From IMG/VR virus record IMGVR_UViG_3300035172_000036, positions 1-31,892 of that record: DNA of 31,892 nt, one strand, 5' to 3'. The DNA comes from a virus. The notes below the pieces were generated by a model. The model was not told the origin of the DNA, made no database searches, and saw nothing but the letters and a program-made list of their open reading frames with translations. Below, piece after piece: positions 1 to 8,500 of the stretch. The position numbers were made by a program, and so were the translations under genes. Position 1 is the first letter of the stretch; the number at the start of each line of letters is the position of its first letter.

Positions 1-675
1 GCACATCATCGAACTGGCATTTACAGTGTAGCAGTTCGTAACCTTGCCAGCAATCGTTCTTATGTTGCAACCTATACTCAGGCTGTCTCAGATGTCTATC
101 AATATAATACCATAACTATTCCAGGTGATACGACAGGAACTTGGAATACAGATAACACCCTTGGTATAGAAATTGATTTTGCAATGGCTTGCGGAACCAC
201 GTATACAGCACCGTCGGCTAATAATTGGTTGGCAGGTAATTACGTTGCGGCGCCTGGGCAAGTTAACGCTGTCGCTGCAACGTCGGATGTGTTTCGCATA
301 ACTGGGATTATTGTGGTTCCGGGAACGATTTTACCAGCAAGTGGACAACAGGCGATAGTGTTGCCGACTTACGATCAAGAGCTTGCAGCGTGCCAACGTT
401 ACTTTCAATGGATACCGTTTAGCTTAGGTTTCTATGCGCAGGTAGCAGGTGCCTTCACGATCGCTGGGATGTCGCTTCCTGTCACAATGCGTGGAGCACC
501 TACAATTGGTGCAATCGGCGTTGATCCAACCGTATCGGGTAGTGGATCAGCCAATGTAGGAGGTACGACTATAGACTGTATAACACTTTACGGTGTTAGA
601 CAAGTTTTGACCTCTTCGATAATAGGAAATTCATACGTAAATGGTTATCGTGCATCGGCGAATGCAAGGCTCTAG
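1..675 (+). CDS. Tail fibre/tail structural protein, C-terminal part (5' truncated)
   Basis: The frame is open from the first base, so the gene begins before the window; 224 residues are visible. The stretch FRITGIIVVPGTI, then YDQELAACQRYFQW, then LPVTMRGAPTI is the pattern found at the C-terminus of many phage tail fibre and tail-spike-like proteins, which use the ELxxCQRYxQ segment in a compact beta-rich tip domain. It probably forms part of the host-recognition apparatus. A GNAT-like gene follows 15 bases downstream. An internal ATG at 184 gives a 163-aa ORF, but the reading frame and the family pattern continue upstream of it, so it is not the true start. The family call is from remembered patterns, not a search. 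Confidence 0.75.
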   Translation, partial: AHHRTGIYSVAVRNLASNRSYVATYTQAVSDVYQYNTITIPGDTTGTWNTDNTLGIEIDFAMACGTTYTAPSANNWLAGNYVAAPGQVNAVAATSDVFRITGIIVVPGTILPASGQQAIVLPTYDQELAACQRYFQWIPFSLGFYAQVAGAFTIAGMSLPVTMRGAPTIGAIGVDPTVSGSGSANVGGTTIDCITLYGVRQVLTSSIIGNSYVNGYRASANARL

Positions 676-689
676 ATACCGAGGCTATC

Positions 690-1211
690 ATGACCGACAA
701 ATCTGAAACGCGCAAAACGCACTTACGCCGATTCACCGAGACGGATATTCCTGACCTCGTGAAGGCAGCATGTGTCTTTGTTCCAATGTTGCCTAACTAT
801 AAAGGTGCATCTGTAGACCCGACTCGTATCGAATTTCTGCTTAGAAACAACCTCACGAACGACGGCGCAATTACAGTTTTTATACTTTTGAACGACGCAG
901 AAGAGCTTGTCGGTGGCATTATGGCATACTGTGTTCCTCTTTTGTTCTCATGGGAACTGGTCACAAACGACGTTTTTCTGTATATTGTGCCTGAATATCG
1001 GTCGATTTTGAACCTTCAGAAGCTCACTTTGGCCTATCGCGACTGGGCCATAGCACGCAGGGCGAAGCTAATTCAGGCAAGTCATACGGGAGGATTGCAT
1101 GAAGAAGGAATGGAACGTTACCTCAAAAGCATAGGCTTTGAGCCTGTCGGTAAGCTTTATCATCTAAACCGCCTCAAAATGAAGCCGAGTACGACTCAAA
1201 CTCAGGAGTAG
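690..1211 (+). CDS. GNAT-like N-acetyltransferase domain protein
   Basis: The 173 residues show the order expected of a GNAT fold: an N-terminal RRFTETDIPDLVKA segment, a central VGGIMAY strand, then DVFLYIVPEYRS and a helix LTLAYRDWAIARRAKLIQ, and a late SIGFEPVGKLYHL element. The usual R/Q-x-x-G-x-A acetyl-CoA loop is not well preserved (PEYRSILNLQKL sits there), so activity is uncertain. Proteins of this kind are common in podoviral late operons next to tail and ejection genes; their substrate is unknown. GAGG lies five bases before the ATG. The C-terminal codons carry a near copy of the 13-bp palindrome (1189-1201, GTACGACTCAAAC), just before the next gene. Confidence 0.6.
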   Translation: MTDKSETRKTHLRRFTETDIPDLVKAACVFVPMLPNYKGASVDPTRIEFLLRNNLTNDGAITVFILLNDAEELVGGIMAYCVPLLFSWELVTNDVFLYIVPEYRSILNLQKLTLAYRDWAIARRAKLIQASHTGGLHEEGMERYLKSIGFEPVGKLYHLNRLKMKPSTTQTQE

Positions 1212-1215
1212 TAAA

Positions 1216-2127
1216 ATGTCAGCACCATCCATGCCTCCGGACAACAGCGCACAAGTCGAGTCGATGAAGGAAGCAGAAGCTGCACGACAGCAACAAATTC
1301 AAGATGCTAAAGACGCGCAGACCAAAGCTGATCTTGCGGCTCTGCGTGGCTCTTCGGCTACTGCTGGTCGGGCTTCTGCGCAAGACTTCTTCGCGCAACA
1401 GGGACTCGATCCTAGTGAATATCAATCAAGTATTGATGCCAGAATTGCATCAACACTTGCTGGTATCTCGCCAACTGATCCGAATCCGGGGGCGTCGTTT
1501 AGTGGTATAGGTCAACAAATCTATGATGCCGACACTGCTGCGGCGCAAGCAAAAGCAGGACGAGGCATTGATGCATTGTTCTCTCCGAACTACGGTGCGT
1601 CTAAAGCTCCATTCAGCATCATGGACCCATACGTGGCTGGCATCGATGCAACGCAACGTTCGGCTGCTGATGCAATCATTCAGAATATGCTATCACGCGG
1701 TGTTATTACTCCCGCGGGTCAGACATCAGCGGAAGCCGAACTCACTCGTCAAGACCCTGGTGTGCTAGCAACGATTAGATCGGCAGGTACTGGTCTTGTT
1801 TCGTCGGAGCAACAAGCTCTTGATGACATCGCGAACAAAGGACGTACATCGGCACAGACTCTAAAACTAGGTACTAGATTCGATCCTAACACGTTCGGCA
1901 CGCAGGCTGATCAGAACTTTAGTGACTTTATGAGAGACTTCAATACGTCACTACAGGGCAAGATCGGCTCCGCGAACTTGTTTAACACACAGGGTCTGGC
2001 TGCCATCGCTGGTGCTGGTCAAGGTGCGCAGAACCTACCGTTCGATCCTACTGCACAGGCCGGTGTCATCGATCCGAACGCGCAGGCGACTAACAAGACC
2101 ACGCCGACGACATCCGCAGTGTTCTAA
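1216..2127 (+). CDS. Ala/Gln-rich probable virion or ejection protein
   Basis: This 303-residue protein has no domain I recognise. It opens with a charged, Gln/Ala-rich helical stretch (residues 10-45, EAEAARQQQIQDAKDAQ), followed by Ser/Ala/Gly-rich segments and a disordered Thr/Ala tail. Such composition is common in podoviral internal virion proteins ejected with the DNA. Its place between the tail gene and the very large M15-domain protein supports a virion role, which is inference. AGGAG lies seven bases before the ATG. The gene is followed by a 13-bp palindrome at 2128-2140. Confidence 0.6.
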   Translation: MSAPSMPPDNSAQVESMKEAEAARQQQIQDAKDAQTKADLAALRGSSATAGRASAQDFFAQQGLDPSEYQSSIDARIASTLAGISPTDPNPGASFSGIGQQIYDADTAAAQAKAGRGIDALFSPNYGASKAPFSIMDPYVAGIDATQRSAADAIIQNMLSRGVITPAGQTSAEAELTRQDPGVLATIRSAGTGLVSSEQQALDDIANKGRTSAQTLKLGTRFDPNTFGTQADQNFSDFMRDFNTSLQGKIGSANLFNTQGLAAIAGAGQGAQNLPFDPTAQAGVIDPNAQATNKTTPTTSAVF

Positions 2128-2140
2128 GTGTGAGTCAAAC
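2128..2140. repeat. 13-bp palindrome GTNTGASTCANAC
   Basis: GTGTGAGTCAAAC fills the gap between two virion genes and ends two bases before the ATG at 2143, which has no ribosome site. Confidence 0.9.
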
Positions 2141-2142
2141 TC

Positions 2143-3651
2143 ATGGCCAAGAAAAGCGGTTTCGGGCTGCCGAGTATCTTCGAATTAGGTCGAGGGCAGC
2201 AACAGCAGCAGCCTCAAGAACTACCGCCGCCACCCAAAGGGTACAGATACGTGCCGCTCAATGCTGCGGCACGTAACGCGCATCCTGAATTGTTACTTCC
2301 ACAGGATTCGTATGCAGTCACGCCTCGCGGAACGGTTCCAGGGACCGTACCAAAGGACGCTATAAACATCCCAGGTACTGTGGGTGGGAGTCAACGTTAC
2401 CAGTACAAGTTCCCTGCACATACACCAGAAGGCATTAAAGAACGCGCAGCGGAACATGACCGACTGCTACAACAACAACAAGAACTGCGTGGCTTAGGCG
2501 TTAAGGAAGGTGGTCAGCGCGCAACTCGTGCCGGAGGTACTTCTGGCGTTCCAGGATTGCCTCCACCAACAACGTCAACAGGACAACCTGGACAACCCGG
2601 GGAACAGCCACACGTTCCGCTGAGTTATCAACTACCAGCAGTATTGGCAATGTACGCTGGCAATAATCCTGCGAGTGGTCAGTATTCGGATGCACTGATC
2701 AAACGTATGATGAAGGGAGACTATAACCTAGCCGAAACCGTAGGCATGGATCAACCCTTCTTGAAGACTAAAGCAGGAATAGCGTACCAGTCGAAGCATG
2801 GCTATCCGTCGTACGAAGGTGAGCCTATCGATCTCACGGATGCTGAAAGACGTGCTTCTGGATTACGGGAACAGAAATTTCTAGAGTCACAGTGGAAGGC
2901 GGAAAATCCTGATTTCATAGCTATGGGTAGCGAAAGAAATCCAACACACGCTGTAGCCACAACTGCGGATTACGAGCAGCCGTCTCCTACAATCAGCGGT
3001 CCTGAGAAGTACAAATTAGTGCCTGGGAACACGGTGCCTGTAGGGCGAAACCAGAACCCTACATGGCTGCCGCAAGTGTTAGCCGGTTACAACGCTTCAC
3101 GTATGACGATACCACGCGAATACGCACCCCCCGACACGCCTCCACGAAGTATGTCTTCATGGGTGCCGGAGATAATACGAAGGATGTACGAATCGCCTCC
3201 GGCCCCTCCGCCGTCAAATAGAATGAGCGAACAGCCCCATGCGGTTCCAGGAATGTCGGAGGCAATGCTAACTGAATTGTTATCGCGAGTCAATCGTGTA
3301 GCTGAACCCCTCCCGAGTAGCATGGCTGAGACTTCTGCACGAGCCATTAACAACAATTTGGCGGAATACGGGATCATTCCTCGAGCAGCACAAGTACCTG
3401 TGCCAACACCAAGTGTGAGTCAAACTCCACCAGTCGTTACGCCGGAGAGCGGCAAATCAATGATTGTGCCACAAGTATTAAAGGACATGTACGAGAAGAT
3501 GAATGCTCCACCTGATCCTACGAAATTCGACCTGTCCAATCCAAAGTATAACGAACAGCGTTACGATCCGCTTATCGAAAGTAATTTGCCTGCTACTCCA
3601 CAGGAAACACCGGAAGAGACACATAACAAGTTAGACGAAGAGGAACAATAG
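2143..3651 (+). CDS. Pro/Gln-rich hypothetical virion-associated protein
   Basis: The protein has 502 residues and is rich in Pro, Gln and Gly, with long linkers between short conserved-looking blocks. A phrase is repeated within it: YQLPAVLAMY near residue 165, TWLPQVLAGY near 307, SSWVPEIIRRMYESP near 342 and MIVPQVLKDMYEKM near 441. This gives about four copies of a P-x-[VI]-L/I-x-x-[ML]Y helix motif, probably a repeated binding element. The start has no Shine-Dalgarno sequence; instead the 13-bp palindrome 2128-2140 ends two bases before the ATG. Another copy at 3413-3425 lies inside the gene and encodes VSQT in a Pro-rich linker. No function can be assigned beyond a likely structural role from context. 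Confidence 0.6.
   Translation: MAKKSGFGLPSIFELGRGQQQQQPQELPPPPKGYRYVPLNAAARNAHPELLLPQDSYAVTPRGTVPGTVPKDAINIPGTVGGSQRYQYKFPAHTPEGIKERAAEHDRLLQQQQELRGLGVKEGGQRATRAGGTSGVPGLPPPTTSTGQPGQPGEQPHVPLSYQLPAVLAMYAGNNPASGQYSDALIKRMMKGDYNLAETVGMDQPFLKTKAGIAYQSKHGYPSYEGEPIDLTDAERRASGLREQKFLESQWKAENPDFIAMGSERNPTHAVATTADYEQPSPTISGPEKYKLVPGNTVPVGRNQNPTWLPQVLAGYNASRMTIPREYAPPDTPPRSMSSWVPEIIRRMYESPPAPPPSNRMSEQPHAVPGMSEAMLTELLSRVNRVAEPLPSSMAETSARAINNNLAEYGIIPRAAQVPVPTPSVSQTPPVVTPESGKSMIVPQVLKDMYEKMNAPPDPTKFDLSNPKYNEQRYDPLIESNLPATPQETPEETHNKLDEEEQ
3413..3425. repeat. 13-bp palindrome, intragenic
   Basis: GTGTGAGTCAAAC inside the Pro-rich gene, encoding VSQT in a linker. Confidence 0.85.
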
Positions 3652-3653
3652 CC

Positions 3654-4700
3654 ATGGCTGAAATCTTAGGCGCAGTCGCTGGCTTAGCCGGAGCCGCTGC
3701 ACAATCGCAATCCGCAGGTGAAGCTGCGATCATCAATCTAATGAACCTACGCTTTCAGGAGCGTAACGCTGCACAGCAATATGATCTGCAAACTGCTACA
3801 CGTACCGATGCTTACGGTAATAAGCAACGGTACAATCGAGCGACAAATTCATGGGAAACGGTTCTATCGCCTCTACAGGCTGAAATTATTTCCGCAGGTC
3901 AAAACGAACAACTGAAATCTCTTACTGTAGACGCGCGACGCAATCGACAAATTCTCGAAGATGCTGCCGCTCGCGGTGAAGCTGCAAAGCCTGACTACAA
4001 TATTGCACTAGCAGGATTTCGTTACGATCAACCACCGAGTCGGGCTGCGCTCGAGGACACACTTGCGTCAAAAATGCAACTTGCCAACCAAATGGCTTCG
4101 GGTAGGCAGGCTCAGGATGTTGGACGCACACTAATACGTCAAGGCCGAGGCGCTGATCTCCCAGCCATACTAAAAGCCGCCGACGACGCACAGGGTCGTA
4201 ACGTTGCAGCTAACCAACTAGAGGCTTACAAAGAATCAATACCGTTGGAGGCTTCTCTACAGCAACAGCACCAAAGCAAATACTTGCCAGTGCTGCAACA
4301 GTTGCAACAAACAATGATGCAGGGTGGTGGTGCTCCTATTCGGATGTCAGATACGCCACAGGCACTATCTACGCTACAACAACAGCAGAGCCAAGGGATT
4401 CTGCAAGCGTTACAAAACTCGGCAGGCAATATTGGTAATGCTTACAATGCGTATGCGAAAGGCATTGCCGATACTGCACCAGACTTGAAGGGACTTGCAT
4501 CACTGATTGGCGCGTTTAAGGGCAGTGGTGGCGGTGGTGGTGGTGGAAGTAGCGGTCAGCAACCGCAGTACGGACTTGTGCCTACTAGTGGTGGTGCCGA
4601 TAGCGGTAATGTGTCAGGCGATACAGGTTTCGGGTTGAGCGATCAGCAGGCGTCCGACACGTTTAGCAATTTCTTTAGCGGAGGCGATAGCAGTTTCTAA
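3654..4700 (+). CDS. Gln/Ala/Gly-rich probable virion protein
   Basis: This 348-residue protein begins with a short Ala/Gly-rich segment (MAEILGAVAGLAGAAA), followed by helical Gln-rich sequence with weak heptads. A Gly-rich hinge (residues about 285-300) leads into a Ser/Gly/Asp tail ending FSNFFSGGDSSF. The layout resembles podoviral internal core or ejection proteins, but I recognise no family. Its ATG lies three bases after the upstream stop, with GAGGA ten bases before it, so translation is probably coupled. A 13-bp palindrome follows at 4711-4723. Confidence 0.6.
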   Translation: MAEILGAVAGLAGAAAQSQSAGEAAIINLMNLRFQERNAAQQYDLQTATRTDAYGNKQRYNRATNSWETVLSPLQAEIISAGQNEQLKSLTVDARRNRQILEDAAARGEAAKPDYNIALAGFRYDQPPSRAALEDTLASKMQLANQMASGRQAQDVGRTLIRQGRGADLPAILKAADDAQGRNVAANQLEAYKESIPLEASLQQQHQSKYLPVLQQLQQTMMQGGGAPIRMSDTPQALSTLQQQQSQGILQALQNSAGNIGNAYNAYAKGIADTAPDLKGLASLIGAFKGSGGGGGGGSSGQQPQYGLVPTSGGADSGNVSGDTGFGLSDQQASDTFSNFFSGGDSSF

Positions 4701-4710
4701 TTTGGCTTTG

Positions 4711-4723
4711 GTTTGAGTCAAAC
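4711..4723. repeat. 13-bp palindrome, intergenic
   Basis: GTTTGAGTCAAAC just upstream of the AGGAGGT site of the gene at 4739. Confidence 0.9.
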
Positions 4724-4738
4724 TAGTAGGAGGTAACA

Positions 4739-4966
4739 ATGCCTGTCGTCAGTAATGCACAGCGGCGTTTTATGTACGCTACCCAAGCTGGCAAAACCGA
4801 TGTCAGTCCGAAGGTTGGCGCAGATTTCATTAGCAAGAGCCATGGCATTACTGGCTTGCCAGAGTACGTACATGAAGGGCATCCAGAACTAACCAAGTTA
4901 GCTTCACACAAGTCGTCACGTAGCGTTGACGATGTTATTCAGGCAGCACTAAGGAGGAACAAATGA
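4739..4966 (+). CDS. Small hypothetical phage protein
   Basis: The 75 residues begin PVVSNAQRRFMYATQAGKTD, a pattern seen in small phage and bacterial proteins that start with a Ser/Asn-x-Ala-Gln-x-[RK]-x-[FM] motif. The rest is basic with a helical C-terminus (VDDVIQAALRRNK). A strong AGGAGGT stands before the ATG, directly downstream of the palindrome at 4711-4723. The stop overlaps the next start by four bases, so this gene and the next two form a tightly coupled trio. Function unknown. Confidence 0.65.
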   Translation: MPVVSNAQRRFMYATQAGKTDVSPKVGADFISKSHGITGLPEYVHEGHPELTKLASHKSSRSVDDVIQAALRRNK

Positions 4967-5187
4967 CAGGTAGTCTTGGGGCGCAGCGCGTTCGTGAGTC
5001 GTTCAACCCTAGCAAGGATAACGTAGTCGATAAGATCAAACGCTACACAGCTGATCTTATCGACATATGCGAGGAACTTAAACATCTCGATCCACGACTG
5101 GCCGCACTGGCACAGACTGCTTACGAAGAGGCTGCGATGTGGGCAGTCAAAGCTGCAACGGCTGATAAGAAGGAGGACAAGAAATGA
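4963..5187 (+). CDS. Small helical hypothetical protein
   Basis: This 74-residue protein is predicted helical throughout, with a charged pattern (VVDKIKRYTADLIDICEELKHL) and a Lys/Glu-rich C-terminus (DKKEDKK). It overlaps both neighbours by four bases (ATGA type) and has AAGGAGGA before its start. No family recognised. Its place in the virion gene cluster suggests a minor structural or assembly role. Confidence 0.6.
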   Translation: MTGSLGAQRVRESFNPSKDNVVDKIKRYTADLIDICEELKHLDPRLAALAQTAYEEAAMWAVKAATADKKEDKK

Positions 5188-5537
5188 ACCCTCAAATGAT
5201 CATGCAAATCCTAACACAAATGGGACTGCCTCCACAGACTGTTCAATTCGCAATACAGCAGATACAGGCTAACCCACAGCTTGTACCTATGATTTTACAG
5301 CAAATGATGGGAGGCCAGGGTGGTGGCATGGGTGGTGGTGGTGGCAGAGGGATGCCTATGGGTGGTGGACAAATGCCTCCTGGGATGCCTCAAGGTATGC
5401 CTATGCCTCCACAGGGAATGCCACAAGGTATGCCAATGCCAGGCGGTGCTGATGAAGAAGAAGGCGAGCCTGGGCAATCCACCGAAGAAGAGCTAGCCGA
5501 AGCTCAGAAAAACATGGGTGGTGGCAAAGCTTACTAG
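5184..5537 (+). CDS. Gly/Met/Pro-repeat hypothetical protein
   Basis: The 117 residues consist of a helical N-terminus (about 1-45, MIMQILTQMGLPPQ...), then tandem Gly/Met/Pro repeats (GMPMGG, PPGMPQGMPMPP, GMPQGMPMPG; about 45-90), then an acidic tail (DEEEGEPGQSTEEELAEAQ). AAGGAGGA lies before the ATG, which overlaps the upstream stop. The repeat region is probably disordered. The stop codon is followed directly by the palindrome at 5537-5549, which shares the last base of the TAG. Confidence 0.6.
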   Translation: MNPQMIMQILTQMGLPPQTVQFAIQQIQANPQLVPMILQQMMGGQGGGMGGGGGRGMPMGGGQMPPGMPQGMPMPPQGMPQGMPMPGGADEEEGEPGQSTEEELAEAQKNMGGGKAY

Positions 5538-5549
5538 TTTGACTCAAAC
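5537..5549. repeat. 13-bp palindrome, intergenic
   Basis: GTTTGACTCAAAC starts on the last base of the preceding TAG and lies before the giant virion gene. Confidence 0.9.
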
Positions 5550-5563
5550 CAGGAGATTCGTCA

Positions 5564-8500
5564 ATGGCCGACGACGAAGAAGACCTGACGCAAGAGACCG
5601 AAACTCCTGATATCACTACGGACGAAGTCCCAAGTAGAGACCCGTGGAAGGATACTTCCGATACATCGGCAACCGCCCCAGTCATACCTGGGGTGGTGCC
5701 GATTGATCCTGCACGAATTGTACCTGGTGGCATTGACCGTCGGCAGTTTATTGACGAAATCAACAACAATCCTGCGTTGGTCAATAGACTAACCAGTATG
5801 GTTCACGGTGAAGTTAATCCTAAATCGTCGCTTGAGGCGCAGATTATTCAAGCCGAAAGTGCATTCAACAGAGCGCAGCATCGAGGACACTCGCTCGAAC
5901 AGGCTTTATGGGACAAGCCTACGTATGGCCAGCGTGGTTATTATCCAGGTACAACGTATGTTCCCATCACGCAGGCAGACGTAGAAAAGTTCAAGCGGGA
6001 CGTACTCGATGCGGTTTTGCACGGCTCTGACCTATCGTCGCGGTATGGTGTCGGACCAATAACTGGTAATGCTTCTGGTGGTTTAGCAGGGAGACAATTT
6101 AGCTCTGGCCAACCAGGCTTTCAGATACGTTTAGCTGATGGCACAATGGAGTCGTATTTCAATGAGGAAGGACGACGACTCAACTTGCCAAGGTTTGCTG
6201 GTAACGCTCAGCCAAACATAGAGATACTGACTCCCAGATCAACTACGACACCAAACTGGTGGGAGGAACGTGATCCAGAAGCTATATCTCCACCAATACC
6301 AGAAGGTCGTGGTCAGGAACAACGCTTCGCACCAACTGCGCCTATTGCTTCTGGCGACGAATGGCCACCGCGTGAAACCGATTTGCCTGATGTATGGCAA
6401 TCACCGAAGGCAACACCTACGCCTGGTGTGAGTCAAACTGTAAGTCAAGGTCAGGGTCTAGCTGGTGCCGTCGAATCATTTGGTTTCCTTTCGAGTAGAG
6501 GCCGCAACTTAATAACTCAAGGTCTTCATCCTGAATTTGCTAATAGACTATCTCGTGCCATTCAAGCTGCCGAGAGCGCAACCGGACAGCGTGCCGTAAT
6601 CCGCGATTTGTATCGCACACCTGAAACACAAGCACAGTATCGTGCTGATTACATTAAACGACCTGTGGCATGGGGAGGGAAAGTTTACTATCCCAATCCC
6701 AACAATCAGGGTGGACTTGCTGCCCCTCCCGGTAGTAGCGGTCACCAATCTGGTGTCAGTGCAGATATCCAACGTGGGCCAGTACTCGATTATCTGCATA
6801 GGCACGCAGGCGAATATGGCTTATCATTCTTAACTGGAAAGGCGTTTCAGCAAGACCCTGCACACATTCGCATGGCCGGTTCTGTAGGTGCCAACGTTGG
6901 CGTCGGCGGTAGAGTCGGCAGGACCGGCGAAGGTATGGCTGAGCCTCACACCGCCGAGTATGTTACAGGGTCCGATGGCAAAAAGCGATTAACATTAACA
7001 GTTTCCAAACCTTCTCCGGCTGCGCCAGACGTAGCTATACCGGCGACCGAAGCTGAAACGGCACAAGCAGGACAGGAACAACCAGACATAGCCGCATTGC
7101 TTGAATCTTTGAAAGAGACAGCAGAGCCTGCGAAGCCGAAAGGTACTGAAAAACAGCAATACGCAGTCGTTCCGGAGACTCCACAAGCGTCGCCGACGGA
7201 ACCGCTCATCGAGGAATTGAAATCTCTCCTGACCAAGAGTAAAGAAGAAGCGCCTCCGAAAGCTCCTGAATTTGGGTTTCCTGAAATACCTCAATTCAGC
7301 GAGATACCGCAGGGACATATTCCGCTGCATCCCGATGCGCATAGTGTGAAGCATGTTGTTGTTGGAGCTAATGGGCTACCGCAGACAATTTCCGCTGCCG
7401 ATGTTGCTTTGTCCGGTCCTATGGTCGGCGCTAGTAAAGGCTTTGCGTTAACCCCCGAGGCAATGACGCAAGAGCCTGTAGAATATCCTGCGCCAGACCT
7501 TGCCGAAGGTGAAGCTCCCTATACAGGTGGAGTGAAACTCTACCCAGGGCATGGACCACACCTTCAAAGCGACACACCGTTCGCTGGATGGAGTAAGCGA
7601 TTCGGAGAGGAAGCTGCAAGCAACGTTAAACAAATCCTTACGCACCCTGAGGAATTGCCTGCCCCTGGTCATTTGGCTGGTGGCGCAGGATTGATAGGAA
7701 TGATGCGCCAACTTCCTCCACGGATTGTAGGCGGTCGGTTCGCGAAGCCGATAACTGAAATACCTCATGGGATGCCTCCGTTGCCGGGCGCACCTAAGAT
7801 AGAATTCACTCCGGAGATGGAAACTCAATACAGAGATTGGCGACGGGGCGGTGCAGCCGGACCACCTACTGAACGTACGAGATGGGCCGAACAGTTTGAG
7901 CAACGTCTTAGGGAAGAACTTTTAGGTAAAGTTGCACCTGCGTCTAGGGCATTGCCTGGCGTAGGCCAAGGATTGCCGTTAACGGCACTTCCCGCAGGAA
8001 TGCCTCCATTGCCGACTGCCCAGGTAGGCCATACACCATTGACAACACCACCTGTCGGTATGCCTCCGTTGCCTGTCGCACCGCCTCAAGCACCACCCGT
8101 ACGTTCTCCGGGAGGCGTTCGTGCAACACCGCCCGCGCCTCCTACGCCTCCTACGCCGCCTGCGTCCCCTATGCCGCCTACGCCTCCTGTCGGTATGACT
8201 CAAACTCCACCACCTGGTGGACGCGGATGGCTCCCGCCTGCGCCTGCACCTGTTCCTGGATACGCTGTGCGTCCTAGTGCTATCGACTTTGCCCGTAGAA
8301 GCGATGACGCAAACGCGGCCTTAGAACGATTCATGGGCCGTGCTGGTGTCAACCCAGCGGAACTGGATCGCATACGCGTGACCAACGACGTGAGCACTGG
8401 TGCGACAGCACAGCAACATGCTACGAATGCAGCTTTGAAAGGTGAGACGCACCTGCCTAATATAACTTACAGTACCCGTATGTCGTTCCCTGAAATCGAG

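Noticed and set aside
184-675. A complete 163-aa gene starting at 184
   Set aside because: The same frame is open to the window edge and the tail-protein pattern continues upstream, so this is the end of a longer gene.
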